Positions 53,440 to 62,486 of a stretch of DNA of 64,000 nt are shown piece by piece. Position 1 is the first letter of the stretch; the number at the start of each line of letters is the position of its first letter. The notes under the pieces are model-generated. The model searched no databases. It was given only the letters and a program-made list of their open reading frames with translations, and was not told the DNA's origin. The position numbers were made by a program, and so were the translations under genes. Source of the DNA: Rubrimonas sp036770645 (GTDB lineage Bacteria > Pseudomonadota > Alphaproteobacteria > Rhodobacterales > Rhodobacteraceae). The stretch spans positions 1 through 64,000 of the forward strand of contig DAIPIU010000006.1 of NCBI GenBank assembly GCA_036770645.1, given 5' to 3'.

Positions 53440-54489
53440 TCAGGGCGCCAGCGCCACGGTCGCGCGCAGGGCGACGTGGTTGGAGCCGGGCGCCGCCAGA
53501 CGCCCGATGCGTTCCACGCGCATGCGGCCCGAGACAAGCAGGTGGTCGATGGGGAACCCCGCGAGTCCCGCCGCGACGGGCCATGTCGGCAGCCACGCGC
53601 TCGGGTGGCGCAGGTCGAGATCGCGCGCCACGCGCCGGGCGACGGGGTCCCACGGAACGGCGTTGAAATCGCCGGTCAGCACCATGTCGGGCCTGCCGCC
53701 CAGCGCGCGCCGCCCGACGGCCTCGCGCACCTCGGCGCGCTGTATCTCGCGCAGGTTGGTGAAGAAGTCCTTCGAGAAATGCGCCGCCACCAGACGGATC
53801 GGGTGGCCGTTGCGTTCGACGACGGCCGTCGCGAGCCGCCGCGGGCCGAAGGTGAGGGGGGCCCAACGCGCGTCGCGGAGCGGCAGTTTCGAGAGGATCA
53901 TCACCTCGCAATGGCCGTCGTCGCAGCCGAACCTGTAGGGATAGACCGCGGTCAGCATCGGAAGATGCGCCCTGACGCCGTCGGCCTCGAGCACCACCGC
54001 GACGTCGGCACCGCTCTGCGCGATGACGCGCGCCATCTCGGCCGATCGCGGGTTGTACCCCAGGACGTTCACATGCAGCAGCTCGAGCCGCGCCGCCGCC
54101 TCGGGCACCGGCGCGACGACGGTCCAGCGCACCTTGGCGAGCTGGACGGAGGCGATGGCGGCGACCGCGACGACGATGCCCGCAGCCAGGAACCGCCATC
54201 GCGCCCAGGCCAGCAGCGGCACCGCCAGCAGGCAGGTCAGCGCCGCGTGGAACGAGAGGTTGGCCAGCAGCGTCTGGTTCGCGGCGGCCCGCCCGGGCAC
54301 GCCGAGGGCGGCGGCGCCAAGCAGGATCGCCACGACCGCGACGATGCCGCCCAGCGCGGCGGCGCGCAGTTCGCGGTCGCCCATGCGCCCGGCGGGCGGA
54401 GCCGCCGGGCGGGCGGCAGGGCGAGTGGCCGGCGACGCCGTCGAACCGGGTGCCCGATCGTCTCCGGCTTCCCGATCCGCATTCACCAT
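53440..54489 (-). CDS. Membrane-anchored endonuclease/exonuclease/phosphatase family protein
   Basis: A 349-residue protein. Residues about 40-125 hold three hydrophobic segments; the rest is an EEP fold with HVNVLGYN, VLEADGVR (metal-binding Glu), AAHFSKDFF, TGDFNAVPWD (catalytic Asp/Asn), FPIDHLLVSG and GSNHVALRA (catalytic His). Such membrane-anchored members probably cut lipid, nucleic acid or phosphate esters outside the cytoplasm. The ATG at 54489 overlaps the gamma-glutamyltransferase stop by 7 bases, implying coupling. A shorter start near MGDREL is possible. Confidence 0.85.
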   Translation of the reverse strand: MVNADREAGDDRAPGSTASPATRPAARPAAPPAGRMGDRELRAAALGGIVAVVAILLGAAALGVPGRAAANQTLLANLSFHAALTCLLAVPLLAWARWRFLAAGIVVAVAAIASVQLAKVRWTVVAPVPEAAARLELLHVNVLGYNPRSAEMARVIAQSGADVAVVLEADGVRAHLPMLTAVYPYRFGCDDGHCEVMILSKLPLRDARWAPLTFGPRRLATAVVERNGHPIRLVAAHFSKDFFTNLREIQRAEVREAVGRRALGGRPDMVLTGDFNAVPWDPVARRVARDLDLRHPSAWLPTWPVAAGLAGFPIDHLLVSGRMRVERIGRLAAPGSNHVALRATVALAP

Positions 54490-56066
54490 CCCAGCGCGAT
54501 CCCGTCCTTGCGCGGGTCCGACGCCCCCTCCAGCACGCCGCGGCCGTGGTCGATGACGATGGCCTGCGCGCCGCCCAGCGGTTCGGCGCGCCGGCGGACC
54601 GCGTGGCCCTTGGCCTCGAGCACGCCGATCGCCGCCTCGTCGTAGCCGCGTTCCAGCGTCACCGCGCCGTCCTCGAAGAAGCAGCGCGGCGCGTCGATGG
54701 CGTGCTGCGGGTCGAGCCCGTAATCGACGATGTTCGAAACCAGCCGCACATGCCCCGCCGCCTGATACTGGCCGCCCATCACGCCGAAGGGCATGGCGAT
54801 GCGGCCCCCGCGACGCAGCATTGCGGGGATGATGGTGTGCATGGGGCGCTTTCGCGGCGCCAGCTCGTTGGGGTGGCCCTTCTCCAGCGAGAAGCCCGCG
54901 CCGCGGTTCTGGAAGTTGATGCCGTATTTCGCCGAGGCGAGGCCCGAGCCGAAGCCGTGGAAGATCGAGTAGATCAGCGACACCGCCATGCGGTCGCGGT
55001 CCACGACGCACAGGTAGACCGTGTCCTTGTGCACCGTCCCGGTGGCGCGGCGCACATCGGGCAGCGCCCGCTGCGGGTCGATCAGCTTCGACAGCCCCGC
55101 GATGCGCGCCTCGTCCAGCATCGGCTCGAGCCCGAAGCGCATCGCGTCGGGATCGGCGAGGAAGCGGTTGCGCGCGTCGTAGGCGATCTTGGCCGCCTCG
55201 ATCTCGAGATGGGCGCGCATCGGGCCGAACGGGTCGAGCCGGCCGAGCTCGAACGGCTCGAGCAGCCGCGCCATCAGCAGCGCCGTAGCGCCCTGGCCGT
55301 TCGGGGGCATCTCGACGATCTCGACATCGCGGTAGCGGCCGGCGATGGGCGTCACGAAGTCGGCCCGGGTCGCGGCGAAATCCTCGAGCGTGTGCATGCC
55401 GCCGAGCGCGCGCAGGCTGTCCACCATGTCCTGCGCGACCGGCCCCTCGTAGAAGCCCTTCGCGCCCTCGGCCGCGATGCGCTTCAGCGCGGCGGCCTGG
55501 CCGGGGGCGCGGAACAGGTCGCCCGCGCGCGGCGCGGCCCCGTCCTTCAGGAACAGCGCGCGCGCATCGCCCGACAGGACCTCGGCGCAGGCCGCCCAGT
55601 CCAGCGCCACGCGCGGCGCGACCGGCACGCCCGCCTCGGCGTAGAAGATCGCCGGTGCGAGGCAGGCCGCGAGGCCGAGTCGACCGTGCTCGGCGGCGAG
55701 CTTCTCGAAGCCCGCGACCGCGCCCGGCACCGTGACGGCGTCGGCGGCGTAGGGCGGGATCTCGGCCAGGCCGCGCGCGCGCAGCGCCCCGGCCGTCAGC
55801 GCGGCGGGCGCGCGGCCCGAGCCGTTGATGCCGACCGGCGTCTCGGAGCCCGCGGGCTTGACCAGCGCGAACATGTCCCCGCCGAGGCCGGTCATCTGCG
55901 GCTCGCAGAACCCGAGCACGACCGCGGCGGCCACGGCGGCGTCCGCCGCGTTGCCGCCGGCCTTCAGCGTCTCGACGGCGACCTGCGCCGCGATGGGGTG
56001 CGAGGTCGCGCAGAGGCCGTTCTCGGCGAAGACCGCCGAGCGGCCGGGGCGATGGAAGTCGCGCAT
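54483..56066 (-). CDS. Gamma-glutamyltransferase family protein
   Basis: A 527-residue Ntn-hydrolase. The nucleophile is Thr349 in TGTVHKDTVYLCVVD, created by self-cleavage in active members. The large-subunit part has VETLKAGGNAADAAVAAAVV and GLGGDMFALV; the small subunit has PMHTIIPAMLRRGGR and FGVMGGQYQAAGH. No signal peptide is visible at the N terminus (MRDFHRPGRSAVF), so it is probably cytoplasmic, unlike classical periplasmic GGT. It may cleave gamma-glutamyl or related amide bonds. Confidence 0.92.
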   Translation of the reverse strand: MRDFHRPGRSAVFAENGLCATSHPIAAQVAVETLKAGGNAADAAVAAAVVLGFCEPQMTGLGGDMFALVKPAGSETPVGINGSGRAPAALTAGALRARGLAEIPPYAADAVTVPGAVAGFEKLAAEHGRLGLAACLAPAIFYAEAGVPVAPRVALDWAACAEVLSGDARALFLKDGAAPRAGDLFRAPGQAAALKRIAAEGAKGFYEGPVAQDMVDSLRALGGMHTLEDFAATRADFVTPIAGRYRDVEIVEMPPNGQGATALLMARLLEPFELGRLDPFGPMRAHLEIEAAKIAYDARNRFLADPDAMRFGLEPMLDEARIAGLSKLIDPQRALPDVRRATGTVHKDTVYLCVVDRDRMAVSLIYSIFHGFGSGLASAKYGINFQNRGAGFSLEKGHPNELAPRKRPMHTIIPAMLRRGGRIAMPFGVMGGQYQAAGHVRLVSNIVDYGLDPQHAIDAPRCFFEDGAVTLERGYDEAAIGVLEAKGHAVRRRAEPLGGAQAIVIDHGRGVLEGASDPRKDGIALGW

Positions 56067-56224
56067 GGACGGCTCCGGATCACGTTCGCCCGATGGCTTA
56101 GGGGATGGGCGCCCCGCGCGCCAGTGCGGGGCGCCGCCCGCGGCGCCTTCCCGCCGCGCCGTGGCGCCTGCGCCGTGCTGCGGCCGGCCTTGCGCGGCCC
56201 CCGCCGCGTCGCCATGGTCGGGGG

Positions 56225-56563
56225 ATGGAGGTCGTTCCCCACCCCGCAGCCCCGCCCGAGCGCGTGTCCTTCGACCGGCGCGAACTGTCGGCGATCCTGA
56301 CCGTCTACGGACGCATGGTGGCGGCGGGCGAATGGCGCGACTACGCCATCGACGCCACGCGCGAGGCGGCGGTGTTCTCGATCTTCCGCCGCGCCGCCGA
56401 ACGCCCGCTGTTCCGCGTCGAGAAGCGGCCGCGGCTGGCGCGCGGGCAGGGGGCCTTCAGCGTGATCGGGCTGGACGGGCGCGTCCTGCGCCGCGGCCGC
56501 GAGCTGGCGATGGTGCTGCGCGTGTTCGACGGCCGGCTGCTGCGGGTGGTCGGCCCCGACTGA
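56225..56563 (+). CDS. DUF2794 family protein
   Basis: A 112-residue protein of unknown function restricted mainly to alphaproteobacteria. It has VSFDRRELSAILTVYGRMVAAGEWRDYAID (given in part) and VFSIFRRAAERPLFRVEK, then a beta-rich end. The ATG at 56225 was chosen for the length usual for DUF2794. It is divergent from the gamma-glutamyltransferase and 114 bp before the patatin gene. Confidence 0.9.
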   Translation: MEVVPHPAAPPERVSFDRRELSAILTVYGRMVAAGEWRDYAIDATREAAVFSIFRRAAERPLFRVEKRPRLARGQGAFSVIGLDGRVLRRGRELAMVLRVFDGRLLRVVGPD

Positions 56564-56676
56564 CGCCCCCGACGGGATGGCCCGACCGGACGGCCCGCCC
56601 GGAAGGCCGCCTGCGCCGTGGCGTCCCGCTTCTCCGGACGCTATCCTGCGGCGCAGCACGGCAGGGGAGGCACCGC

Positions 56677-57798
56677 ATGGCCCGCGGCGAGGGACGCCCG
56701 CGCAAGCTGATCAATCTCGCGCTGCAGGGCGGGGGAGCGCATGGCGCCTTCACCTGGGGCGTGCTCGACCGGCTGTTCGAATGCCCCGACGTCGAGATCG
56801 CCGCCATCTCCGGCACCTCGGCCGGGGCGATGAATGCGGTGGTCGCGGCGCAGGGCCTTCAGTATGGCGGGCCGGAGGGCGCGCGCGCCGCGCTCTACCG
56901 CTTCTGGCGCGCCGTGGCCAAGGCCGCCCGCGGCAGCCCGATCCGCCGCAGCCCGCTGGACGTGCTGCTGGGGCGCTGGAGCCTCGAGCACAACCCCGCC
57001 TTCCTCGCCGGCGACCTGATCAGCCGCGTGGCCTCGCCCTACGAGCTCAACCCGCTGGGCCTGAACCCGCTGCGCGATCTGCTGGCCGAGCAGGTCGATT
57101 TCGCCAAGGTGCGCGCCTGCCGGCCGGTCGCCCTGCACATCTGCGCCACCGATGTCGAGACCGGCCGCCCCAAGGTGTGGGCGCGCGGGGAGCTGACGCT
57201 TGACATGGTGCTGGCCTCGGCCTGCCTGCCGACCATGCACCATGCCGTCGAGGTCGGGGGGCGGCATTACTGGGACGGCGGCTTCTCCGGCAATCCGGTG
57301 CTGTGGCCGTTCTTCTCGAGTCCGACCGAGGACATCGTCATCGTCCAGATCAACCCGGTGCTGCGCGAGGGCGTGCCGCGCAGCGCGCGCGAGATCGCCG
57401 ACCGGGTGAACGAGATCACCTTCAACGCCGCCCTGCTGCGCGAGCTGCGCGCCATCGAGTTCGTGTCGCGCCTGCTGCGGGCCGGGCGGCTGCCGGCCGG
57501 GCATTACCGCGACATGCGCCTGCACATGGTCGAGGCCCGCAAGCAGCTCCGCCCGCTGGGGGCCTCGTCGAAGCTGAACGCCGAATGGCCCTTCCTGCGC
57601 CACCTTCACGGCATCGGGCGGGCGGCGGCGGAGAAGTTCCTCGCCCGCGACTGGCCGCTGGTGGGCGAGCGGTCCTCGATCGACATGCGGCGCATGTTCC
57701 AGGGCGAGGACGGGCCGGCCCCGGCCCCGGCCCCCGCGGAGGCGGGCAGGCCGCCGAGCCCCCCGGCGGCCCCGCCGGAGGTTCCCGCCGGGGGCTGA
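56677..57798 (+). CDS. Patatin-like phospholipase
   Basis: A 373-residue lipid acyl hydrolase. The oxyanion loop is LALQGGGAHGAFTWGVLDRL and the nucleophile is Ser48 in ISGTSAGAMNAVV. The catalytic Asp is in HYWDGGFSGNPVL. A Pro/Ala tail of about 35 residues follows the domain. GGGGAGG precedes the ATG. Related alphaproteobacterial patatins are often found near PHB genes, and some bind granules, but nothing adjacent supports that here; a two-component system follows. Confidence 0.93.
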   Translation: MARGEGRPRKLINLALQGGGAHGAFTWGVLDRLFECPDVEIAAISGTSAGAMNAVVAAQGLQYGGPEGARAALYRFWRAVAKAARGSPIRRSPLDVLLGRWSLEHNPAFLAGDLISRVASPYELNPLGLNPLRDLLAEQVDFAKVRACRPVALHICATDVETGRPKVWARGELTLDMVLASACLPTMHHAVEVGGRHYWDGGFSGNPVLWPFFSSPTEDIVIVQINPVLREGVPRSAREIADRVNEITFNAALLRELRAIEFVSRLLRAGRLPAGHYRDMRLHMVEARKQLRPLGASSKLNAEWPFLRHLHGIGRAAAEKFLARDWPLVGERSSIDMRRMFQGEDGPAPAPAPAEAGRPPSPPAAPPEVPAGG

Positions 57799-57845
57799 CG
57801 CGCGCGCCCGTGACAAGCCCGCGCGGGGCGCCTAGGCTCGGTCCC

Positions 57846-59501
57846 ATGGGAAGGGCGCGCGATGCAGGCGGGGCTTCGATCGTGGCGCGGCTGGCGCTGG
57901 CGCTGGCCGGGCTGGCGATGCTGCTTGGCGTCATCGGCTGGGTGGGCGTGTCGGGCATGGCGGCCCTGACGCGCGAGACCGAGGCCGCGCGCGCCGCCTT
58001 CCTGCGCCTCGAGCACGCCCGCGCGGTCGAGACCGCCTTCACCCGCTATTTGCTGCGCGAGATCGCCCGGCGGCTCGACGGCGACCCGGATCAGGCCGAA
58101 AGCCCCGAGGCCGGGGCGGTGCGCGGCGCGCTGCTGAGCCTGCGCCGCGCGGCCGAGGCCGACTTCAACGCGCGCCAGGCGGCCGGGGCGGCCGACCGCG
58201 CCGCCCTGCTGCGCGCCGTGGCGCTGCGCCAGACCTTCGAGGCCATCGAGACCGAGGCCCTGCTCGACAGGGCGGGCGCCGGACGGGGGGCCGGGGACGG
58301 GGGCGCGGGCGCGGGAGCGGGGGCTGGGGACGCGGCGCAGGGGGGCGACGCCGCGGCGGGCGGCGCGGCGTCGGCGCTGCGCTTCCTGCGCCAGATCGCC
58401 AGCGACCGCGACCGCGCCTTCCGGGCGCTGGCCGCCGAGGCGACCGAGGCGGAACGCGCGGCCGCCGGCGCGGCGCTGGCGCGGGTCGAGGCGGAGCGGG
58501 GGCGGCTGGTGCGCCGCATGGGCGGGCTCGGGCTCGCGCTGCTGCTGGCGGCGGGGGCCTTCGCGCTGCTGCTGCATCGCGGGCTGATGCGGCCCATCGG
58601 GGCGCTGGCGGCGGCGGCCGATGCGCTGGGCGGCGACCGCGCCGCCCGCGCGCCGGCGGGGCTGCCGGGCGAGTTCGCCGCGCTCGCCGCCCGCTTCGAC
58701 GCCATGGCGGGGCGCATCGCCACCGAGCAGGCGCGGCTCGAGGCCGAGGTCGCCGCGCGCACCGCCGACCTCGCCGCCGCCGCATCTGGCCTCGCCGCGG
58801 TCGACGACAAGCGCCGGCGCTTCTTCGCGCAGGTCAGCCACGAACTGCGCACGCCCGTCACCGCCCTGCTGGGCGAGGCCCAGATCGCCCTGCGCGCGCC
58901 CGAGGGCGACGCGGCGGCGGCGCGCGCGGCGCTGGGGCGCATCGCGGCCTCGGGCGGCTTCCTGCGCCGCAGGCTCGACGACCTGATGCGGCTCGCGCGA
59001 TCCGAGGACGGGGCGCTGGCGCTGGCGAAGGCCCCCGTCTCGCTGGACGAGGCGGTGGCGGCCGCGGTCGAGACCGCCCGGGCCTATGCCGCCGCCGGCG
59101 GCGTCGCGCTGACGCTGGCCCGCGGGGCCGCGCCGGCCGCCGTGGTCGGCGACGCCGAGGCGCTGCGCCAGGCGGCGCTGGCGCTGATTGACAACGCCGT
59201 GAAGTTCTCGCCCCCTGGCGGCACGGTCGAGGTCGCGCTGCTCGAGGGGCCGGAGGGCCCGGGCTTCGCGGTGGCCGACCGCGGCCCGGGCTTCGAGGGG
59301 GCCGACCCCGACGCGCTGTTCGACCGCTGGGCCCAGGCCGCCGCCGGGCGGCGGGCCGGCGGGGCGGGGCTGGGCCTGCCCATCGTGCGCTGGATCGCCG
59401 AGCAGCATGGCGGCGGGGCCTCGGCCGCCGAACGCCCCGGCGGCGGCGCCGTCGTCACGCTGCGCCTGCCGCCCGCGCCGGACGCGGCCGCCGCCGCATG
59501 A
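57846..59501 (+). CDS. Membrane sensor histidine kinase
   Basis: A 551-residue kinase. Transmembrane segments at about 15-38 and 228-245 frame a helical periplasmic region with a Gly/Ala low-complexity insert (about 143-175). A HAMP-like stretch (about 248-300) leads to the H box FFAQVSHELRTPV (His332), the N box LIDNAVKFSPPGG, and ATP lid GPGF and GAGLGLPIVRWIA. ATGA joins it to the response regulator. The signal is unknown. Confidence 0.92.
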   Translation: MGRARDAGGASIVARLALALAGLAMLLGVIGWVGVSGMAALTRETEAARAAFLRLEHARAVETAFTRYLLREIARRLDGDPDQAESPEAGAVRGALLSLRRAAEADFNARQAAGAADRAALLRAVALRQTFEAIETEALLDRAGAGRGAGDGGAGAGAGAGDAAQGGDAAAGGAASALRFLRQIASDRDRAFRALAAEATEAERAAAGAALARVEAERGRLVRRMGGLGLALLLAAGAFALLLHRGLMRPIGALAAAADALGGDRAARAPAGLPGEFAALAARFDAMAGRIATEQARLEAEVAARTADLAAAASGLAAVDDKRRRFFAQVSHELRTPVTALLGEAQIALRAPEGDAAAARAALGRIAASGGFLRRRLDDLMRLARSEDGALALAKAPVSLDEAVAAAVETARAYAAAGGVALTLARGAAPAAVVGDAEALRQAALALIDNAVKFSPPGGTVEVALLEGPEGPGFAVADRGPGFEGADPDALFDRWAQAAAGRRAGGAGLGLPIVRWIAEQHGGGASAAERPGGGAVVTLRLPPAPDAAAAA

Positions 59502-60163
59502 GCGACGACGCGCCCCGCCTGCTGCTGGTCGAGGACGACCCCCATATCGGGGGGATGCTGCAGCGCGGGCTGAGCGCCGAGGGCTATGCGGTCGAGTGGT
59601 CGCGCGACCTGCGCGAGGCCATCGCGCGCGCCCGCGCCGCGCCGCCCGCCATCGTGGTGCTGGACCGCGGCCTGCCCGACGGCGACGGGGCCGCCTTCTG
59701 CGGGGCGCTGCGCCGCTTCGGGTCGACCGCGCCGGTGCTGATGCTGACGGCGCGCGACGGGCTGGAGGACAAGCTCCGCGGCTTCGCCGCCGGCGCCGAC
59801 GACTATGTGGTGAAGCCCTTCGAGTTCGAGGAACTGCTGGCGCGGCTGGCCGCCCTGCGCCGCCGCGCCGCCGACGGTCCCGAGCCCCTGCGTCTGGACG
59901 AGGAGGCCCGCGCCATCGCCGCCGGAACGCGGCGCGCGACGCTGACCCGGCGCGAATGGCCGCTGATGGCGCATCTCGCGGCCAATGCCGGGCGGCCAGT
60001 GACCCGGGCCGAGCTGATCGCCGGGGCCTGGGCCGATGTCGGCGGCACGACCGAGAACAACGTGGACGTGCATGTGGGCTATCTGCGGCGCAAACTGTCG
60101 CGGATCGGCTGCGCCGCGCGCATCGAAACCGTCCGCGGCGTCGGATTCGTGCTCGTTCACTGA
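59498..60163 (+). CDS. OmpR/PhoB-type response regulator
   Basis: A 221-residue DNA-binding regulator. Receiver domain: acidic pocket VEDD, phosphorylation site Asp56 in VLDRGLPDGDG, conserved Lys in VVKPFEFEELL. The C-terminal winged helix has LTRREWPLMAHLAANAGR and ENNVDVHVGYLRRKL. It is translationally coupled to the upstream histidine kinase. Target promoters cannot be predicted; the upstream patatin and downstream coiled-coil gene are candidates by position. Confidence 0.94.
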   Translation: MSDDAPRLLLVEDDPHIGGMLQRGLSAEGYAVEWSRDLREAIARARAAPPAIVVLDRGLPDGDGAAFCGALRRFGSTAPVLMLTARDGLEDKLRGFAAGADDYVVKPFEFEELLARLAALRRRAADGPEPLRLDEEARAIAAGTRRATLTRREWPLMAHLAANAGRPVTRAELIAGAWADVGGTTENNVDVHVGYLRRKLSRIGCAARIETVRGVGFVLVH

Positions 60164-60269
60164 GGCGCAGGCCGGCCGGCATGTGCTAAGCCTCGGCGCG
60201 CGAGAGTCGCGGGGGCGTCCCCGCGGCCGCCAACCAAGCCTTGTGCCCGGCGGAGGGGGATTTCCGACG

Positions 60270-61001
60270 ATGTCCGACGAACCGAAGAAGAAGAGCAACG
60301 CGCCCATCATCATCGCCGTGGTGATCGGCGTGATGGCCGGCGCGCTGCTGGCCTCGGGCGACGACAAGGCGCAGCGCGCCCTGACTCGCCGCGTCGCCAC
60401 GCTCGAAACCGAGCTTGCCGCGCGCGCCGCGCCGCCCGCCGCGGATGAGGCCGCCGCCGAGGCGGCCGCGGAAGCGCCGGCCGAACCCGCCCCCGTCGTC
60501 GCCGCGCTGCCCGAGGAGGAGGCGGCGCGCATCGCCGCGCTCGAGGCGAAGGCGGCCGAATTGGCCGCAGCCGATGCGGCGGCCGCGGCGCTGGGCGACC
60601 GCGTGGCGGTCATGGGCGAGCAGATGGCGCAGATCGTCGCCGCCATCCAGGCCGGCGCGGTTGCCGCTCCGCCCGCCGGGGCCGCGCCCGAGGAGGCCGC
60701 CGCGCCCGGGGCCGCGCCCGAGGAGGCCGCGCCCGCCGATGACGCCGACTCGGCGGCCGCGCTGGCCGCGGCCGTCGGCGAGACCGGGCTGATCCTGTCG
60801 GTCGGCCAGACCGGTCCCGCCGGCGACGGCCGCATCTTCCTGTCGCGCCTCGACGCCGAGGGCATGGTCGCGCGGGTGCTGCTGGTCGGGACGGGGCCGC
60901 TGGAGCTTGGGAAGGACCCTGTGACCATCGGCAACGGCTGCGCCCTGTCGCTGGCGGGCATCGTCGAGCGTCGCGCCTACATCGCCGTCGCCTGTCCCTG
61001 A
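60270..61001 (+). CDS. Membrane-anchored coiled-coil protein of unknown function
   Basis: A 243-residue protein. A short basic cytoplasmic leader (MSDEPKKKSN) is followed by one transmembrane segment (about 11-31), then long Ala/Glu-rich coiled coil (about 38-130) and a Pro/Ala linker with a repeated EEAAAPGAAP-like unit. The last 70 residues form a beta-rich domain with two cysteines (NGCALS, VACP). GGAGGGGG precedes the ATG. It follows the response regulator by 106 bp. No known family recognised. Confidence 0.75.
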   Translation: MSDEPKKKSNAPIIIAVVIGVMAGALLASGDDKAQRALTRRVATLETELAARAAPPAADEAAAEAAAEAPAEPAPVVAALPEEEAARIAALEAKAAELAAADAAAAALGDRVAVMGEQMAQIVAAIQAGAVAAPPAGAAPEEAAAPGAAPEEAAPADDADSAAALAAAVGETGLILSVGQTGPAGDGRIFLSRLDAEGMVARVLLVGTGPLELGKDPVTIGNGCALSLAGIVERRAYIAVACP

Positions 61002-61013
61002 CGCCGGGCGGCC

Positions 61014-61043
61014 GCGCGGGGCGCAAGCCCCGCGCGGGGCTTT
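61014..61043 (+). terminator. Probable terminator between convergent genes
   Basis: GCGCGGGGC (61014-61022), GCAA loop and GCCCCGCGC (61027-61035) form a perfect 9-bp hairpin with a GNRA-type tetraloop on the plus strand, followed by GGGGCTTTCTC. It sits between the coiled-coil gene and the pqqE stop and could serve both, though the T tract is short. Confidence 0.6.
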
Positions 61044-61044
61044 C

Positions 61045-62187
61045 TCACATCATCCGGTAGGCGAAGGCGTCGGTCATGGCCGACGCCTCGCCCTCGGCCG
61101 CCGCGCGCATGGCGGCGTGGCCGGGGGCCAGCGTGCAGGCAGGGTCGGCCGCGGCGGCATCACCGGTCCAGGCCAGCGCCTGGCAGCGGCAGCCGCCCCA
61201 GTCAACCGTCTTGCGCGGGCAGGAGGCGCAGGGTTCGGGCATCCAGGCCGTGCCGCGGAACGCCGTGAAGGCGGCTCCGTCGCGCCAGATCTCGGCCAGC
61301 GGACGCTCGGTCACGCTGTCGAAGATCATCCCCGGGATGGTCTCGGCGGCATGGCAGGGCAGCACCCGCCCGTTCGGCGTCACGTTCAGCCCGATGCGGC
61401 CCCAGCCGCCCATGCAGGGCTTGGGGTATTTCGCCAGATGGTCCGGCGTGACGTAGTCGATGGCCAGCACGCCGCTCAGGCGCGCGCGCGCCTCGGCCGC
61501 GACCTCGCCGGCCCTGCGCACCTGTTCGGGCGTCGGCATCAGCGCATGGCGGTTGCGGTAGGCCCAGCCATGGTACTGGGTGTGCGCGATCTCGAGGCGC
61601 CGCGCGCCCAGCCGCACCGCGAGATCGATGGTCTCGGGCAGCCGGTCGAGGTTCTGGCGGTGCATGACCGCGTTCACCGTCAGCGGCACGCCGGCCGCCG
61701 CGATCCAGCCCGCCACCTTCATCTTCGTGTCGAAGCCACCGGCGTAACCGCCTATGCGGTCGGCCATTTCGGCGTCAGTGCCCTGGATCGACAGCTGCAC
61801 ATGGTCGAGGCCCCGCGCCACCAGATCGGCGAACACCGCCTCGGTCAGCCCGACGCCCGAGGTGATGAGGTTGCTGTAGAGCCCCGCCTCCACCGCCCCG
61901 GTCACGATGGCGGGCAGGTCGCGCCGGGCGGCGGGCTCGCCCCCCGACAGATGGACGTGGAGCACGCCCATGGCGGCGGCCTGCCCGAAAACGTCGACCC
62001 ACTGCGCCGTCGACAGCTCCTCGGATCGGCGGGCGAGGTCGAGCGGGTTCGAGCAGTAGGGGCATTTCAGCGGACAGCGGTGCGTCAGCTCGGCCAGCAG
62101 CGCCATGGGCACCGGCGCGGCGGCGGTCGGGTCGGCCATGCGGTCTGCGGCGACCGCCGCCGCGGGAAGGGGGCGGGCCTCGGTCAT
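61045..62187 (-). CDS. pqqE: PQQ synthesis radical SAM enzyme PqqE
   Basis: A 380-residue enzyme that cross-links Glu and Tyr in the PqqA peptide bound to PqqD. The radical SAM cluster ligands are Cys38, Cys42 and Cys45 in CPLKCPYC. The C-terminal SPASM region has VLPCHAAETIPGM and EPCASCPRKTVDWGGCRCQA. The ATG at 62187 overlaps the pqqD stop as ATGA. It is last in the visible minus-strand pqqBCDE run. pqqA would lie upstream, outside the window. Confidence 0.97.
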   Translation of the reverse strand: MTEARPLPAAAVAADRMADPTAAAPVPMALLAELTHRCPLKCPYCSNPLDLARRSEELSTAQWVDVFGQAAAMGVLHVHLSGGEPAARRDLPAIVTGAVEAGLYSNLITSGVGLTEAVFADLVARGLDHVQLSIQGTDAEMADRIGGYAGGFDTKMKVAGWIAAAGVPLTVNAVMHRQNLDRLPETIDLAVRLGARRLEIAHTQYHGWAYRNRHALMPTPEQVRRAGEVAAEARARLSGVLAIDYVTPDHLAKYPKPCMGGWGRIGLNVTPNGRVLPCHAAETIPGMIFDSVTERPLAEIWRDGAAFTAFRGTAWMPEPCASCPRKTVDWGGCRCQALAWTGDAAAADPACTLAPGHAAMRAAAEGEASAMTDAFAYRMM

Positions 62188-62486
62188 GCGGTCTCCACCA
62201 TGCGGCGCGCCATGAGGTCGGTCAGGAAGGCGCGCGCGTCCGCCGCCACGCGCTCGGCGGGCGCGCCGAAATCCCCGGCCAGCTTCGCGACCAACGCCGC
62301 GACGTCGCGCCGCCCGTCCAGCGCCGACAGGATCGCCGAGCCCACCGCGTCGAGCTTCACCGCGCGTTCGGGCGCCAGCAGGAACCACGCCTGCCGCACG
62401 CCGCACCAGCGCAGGCGCACGCCGCGGGGCAGGTAGGGCCGCGCGGTGTCGGGCAGGGCGATGGCGGGCTGGGCGCCGGCGCTCAC
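62184..62486 (-). CDS. pqqD: PqqA-binding chaperone PqqD
   Basis: A 100-residue peptide chaperone that presents PqqA to PqqE. The conserved pattern PYLPRGVRLRWCGVRQAWFL is followed by LDAVGSAILSALDGRRDV (winged-helix-like recognition element). GTG at 62486 was chosen because GTGA overlaps the pqqC stop; a longer open frame upstream runs into pqqC and is not plausible. Confidence 0.95.
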   Translation of the reverse strand: MSAGAQPAIALPDTARPYLPRGVRLRWCGVRQAWFLLAPERAVKLDAVGSAILSALDGRRDVAALVAKLAGDFGAPAERVAADARAFLTDLMARRMVETA

